NCBI GenBank assembly: GCA_029931535.1 | Contig: JAQPZY010001670.1 | Coordinates: 7,123,501-7,187,500 of the forward strand | From: Margaritifera margaritifera | Lineage: Eukaryota; Mollusca; Bivalvia; Unionida; Margaritiferidae | Direction of reading: 5' to 3' | DNA length: 64,000 nt | In this document: positions 61,508 to 64,000 of the stretch, in pieces | Layout of the letters: each line of letters starts with the position of its first letter | How positions within the stretch are numbered: the first letter of the stretch is position 1 | Program-made: the position numbers and the translations under genes | The notes under the pieces: model-generated | Seen by the model: the letters and a program-made list of their open reading frames with translations, nothing else | Database searches by the model: none | What the model was told of the DNA's origin: nothing

Positions 61508-62215
61508 GGGCTACCTCTGGTCTAGTGATCCATCAATTGTTACAAAATGCTGTGCTAATGAGTAGGCAGGACTACCTCTGCTCTAGTGATCCATCAATTG
61601 GTTATAAGCTACACTAATGAGTAGGCAGGACTACCTCTGCTCTAGTGATCCATCAATTGGTTATAAGCTACACTAATGAGTAGGCAGGACTACCTCTGCT
61701 CTAGTGATCCATCAATTGGTTATAAGCTACACTAATGAGTAGGCAGGACTACCTCTGCTCTAGTGATCCATCAATTGGTTATAAGCTACACTAATGAGTA
61801 GGCAGGAATACCTCTGCTCTAGTGATCCATCAATTGGTAATAAGCTACATTAATGAGTAGGCAGGTGGTCCTCTGCTCTAGTGATCCATCAATTGGCTAT
61901 AAGCTATGCTAATGAGTAGGCAGGACTATGTCTGTTCTATTTATCAATCAATTGGTTATAAGCTATGCCAATGAGTAGGCAGGACTATGTTTGGTCGTGT
62001 GATCCATCAATTGGTTATAAGCTACACTAATGAGTAGGCAGGACTACCTCTGCTCTAGTGATCCATCAATTGGTTATAAGCTACACTAATGAGTAGGCAG
62101 GTCTACCTCTGCTCTAGTGATCCATCAATTAGTTATAAACTATGCTAATGAGTAGGCAGGTCTACCTAAGGTCTAGTGATCCAATAATTAGTTATAATCT
62201 ATGCTAATGAGCAAT

Positions 62216-64000
62216 AAGCAGGGGTCATGCTACCTGGCAAAGTAGGCGACTAAGTCGCTGAAAAAATGTAAATTTCATCTTTTTCTACTACGAAAGCAAA
62301 AACTACCTGTGATTTTTTTCATGTTAATCGAGTGACACTAGTTTATGACTTTTGAAATGCTACCACGACCCAGCCAAGTAGTTACAGTTAGTAGCCCCAG
62401 GCAAAATGTGTTGCAGGCAACCTTAGCAAATGTTGATATCAACTGCACTGACAAAACAAACCTTTGGACATTCCCAGGCATGTGTTTTAATAGCTGATTG
62501 ACCATTAACCCTTTCCCCCACAAGTTATCATTTGTTATCACTGCCCACTGATGATTAAAGCATACTAACTTGTGTTTCAAAACTTAAAACATCAATATGT
62601 AAACAACAATTTGTGTTTTAATCAGTGAAAGCACTTTCTAAATATATTTTTTGAAGATTTTAACTGACATGCTTGCATTATTTTCTTCATAAAAGCCATT
62701 TGAAACCATAAGTTAACCTGTCAAGGGGTAATAATGGCAGACATTGTTGTATCCAGGAAGTACCTCTTCATTTGACCATCTGTTTTTGTAATTCATTGGG
62801 CACATAAATTTAGGAAAATATAAAAATTTAGAAAGCAGAGTCTAAATAGTATGTGATAGAAGATTTAGGCTAAAAAGACTTTTTAGGTCAGAAATGTATT
62901 GGACAATGCTGTGTTGTGGAATTCGAGAAGAGATGTAAGGTCAAGGTTGTTTTCTTACATCACTCATTTCTGTGAAAATGCAAAAAAGCAGTCAAGCAAA
63001 TAATATTTAACCAATGCACGATGTTATTACAAGTATGTAGACAAATATTAAAACCATAAATTTGCAATCCTATCTATGGATTGTTCTACCAAAGCTAGAA
63101 AGTGTGAGTGGTCATATTAAGAAAATCCCTGTTTGTAAAAAAAGATGCACTCACAGAGCTAAAAAAATCAGATAGCCCCATATACCTCTAATTTCAGATT
63201 ATGCCCTTCCTGTCCTCTAAGTGAAGTGCCCATTGGGCTTGTCGGAAAAAAAAATCTAATTTGCCTGAGAAAACTTTGATTATGCTGACGAAATGAGAAA
63301 ATTTATTTTCAAGTTGTTAAAAGACTAGTAAATCTTTAGTATTTATCCCCAAGTATGCCCCTTACCCTTATGAAGATCATGTACTCACTGTACATCTATC
63401 AAAAGCTGTAAACTTTGTGTACAAAGCAAAGCATGTGACCTATGAATGGAGAACAGATTGCCTGGGTTGCCTATAATTAGTGCCCACTTGGCTTTAACAT
63501 GCATGTGATTCTACTGGCGGTTGGACAAAAATACGATTTTTAAGACCGTCTACCGCACATACTGTTTTATACTTGAAATCTACAGCTTTTGAAAATAAAC
63601 GGAAAACAAATTGAAGAAAGAAAGAAAGAAAAAAATAAATGGTATTTTTACGCGTTCTATCTATACATTACAGAAACCATTCAGAACCAGTCTACTGGGG
63701 ACCAGAACTGTTCCAGCAGTCATTGCGACCGGTGCAATGATGCATGGCTGAGCAATCAAATTGAGGCTAACACGTGTACACAACAAGCTATTAATTGATT
63801 ACCATATTGTTACAATCTGGAGAGTTTAGGCCAAATGTGGGATGTTTTTCGATGTGTTATAAGTAATAAAGGGATCAAAGCTGGTCTATGATGGCTTTTA
63901 AGTTTTTGATTACAAATCGGCTGTCCTTCGCCGGATGTGAGATTAAAAGGAAAGACTGACCAAAAAAGTATTTCGGCAGAAACACTGGAGTAAGTAATGC
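62216..64000. other. No gene recognised
   Basis: AT-rich sequence. Short frames (62338-62580 minus, 63589-63798 plus) carry no motif I recognise. No repeat or mobile element end was identified. Confidence 0.35.

Larger units (their letters stand above)
60800..62215. repeat. 59-bp tandem repeat, about 17 units, interrupted twice by one MITE
   Basis: 'GACTACCTCTGCTCTAGTGA', 'TCCATCAATTGGTTATAAGC' and 'TACACTAATGAGTAGGCAG' at a 59-bp period. Units at 61560-61860 are nearly identical; the edges are more diverged. Confidence 0.95.

Overview
This is an AT-rich, intron- and repeat-dominated eukaryotic nuclear window. It looks like a lophotrochozoan, most likely a mollusc. The lineage call rests on an animal PDE11-type gene exon with a GT splice donor, tRNA-derived SINEs, a Tx1/L1-like LINE, several hAT transposons, and the two kinds of minisatellite-cored elements that abound in bivalve and gastropod genomes ('TGACCTTTGACC' and 'CTTGTTATCGCTACTCCTCC' families). 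The species cannot be fixed from the sequence. There is no operon structure, no rRNA gene and no functional tRNA gene.

Only one convincing host gene is visible: the first coding exon (6637-7383, minus strand) of a dual-specificity cyclic nucleotide phosphodiesterase of the PDE5/PDE11 group. It carries the N-terminal region and the first part of GAF-A and ends at a clean splice donor. No later exon was recognised in the 6.6 kb downstream on the minus strand. The remaining open frames examined are low-complexity, satellite-derived or transposon-derived.

Layout. 0-5 kb: short tandem repeats and one minisatellite-cored (Helitron/HINE-like) element. 5-9 kb: PDE11-like exon and flanks. 9-18 kb: a SINE, short minisatellites and a hairpin-rich stretch. 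18.2-20.7 kb: one minisatellite-cored element inserted inside another. 21.5 kb: a compact 94-bp nested-palindrome element. 24.2-24.7 kb: SINE, (TA)n and a decayed hammerhead-ribozyme-like motif. 26.2-33.9 kb: a large inverted repeat whose spacer is a GT-rich minisatellite holding a hAT element with a BED-finger fragment, and whose left arm carries another DNA element. 34.6-39.3 kb: four unrelated minisatellite arrays. 39.9-43.6 kb: a decayed LINE. 45-48.4 kb: a 35-bp array with a SINE inside it, then a second copy of the 19-kb minisatellite-cored element in the opposite orientation, itself hit by LINE 3' fragments. 49.3-54.4 kb: one 52-bp minisatellite array split by two DNA transposons, both with target-site duplications. 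56-62 kb: 77-bp and 59-bp arrays, a second copy of one of those transposons, and a duplicated 217-bp hAT-type MITE.

The main value of the window is as a readable record of nested insertion. In several places the interrupted tandem repeat shows the empty site directly, so element ends and target duplications can be read to the base.
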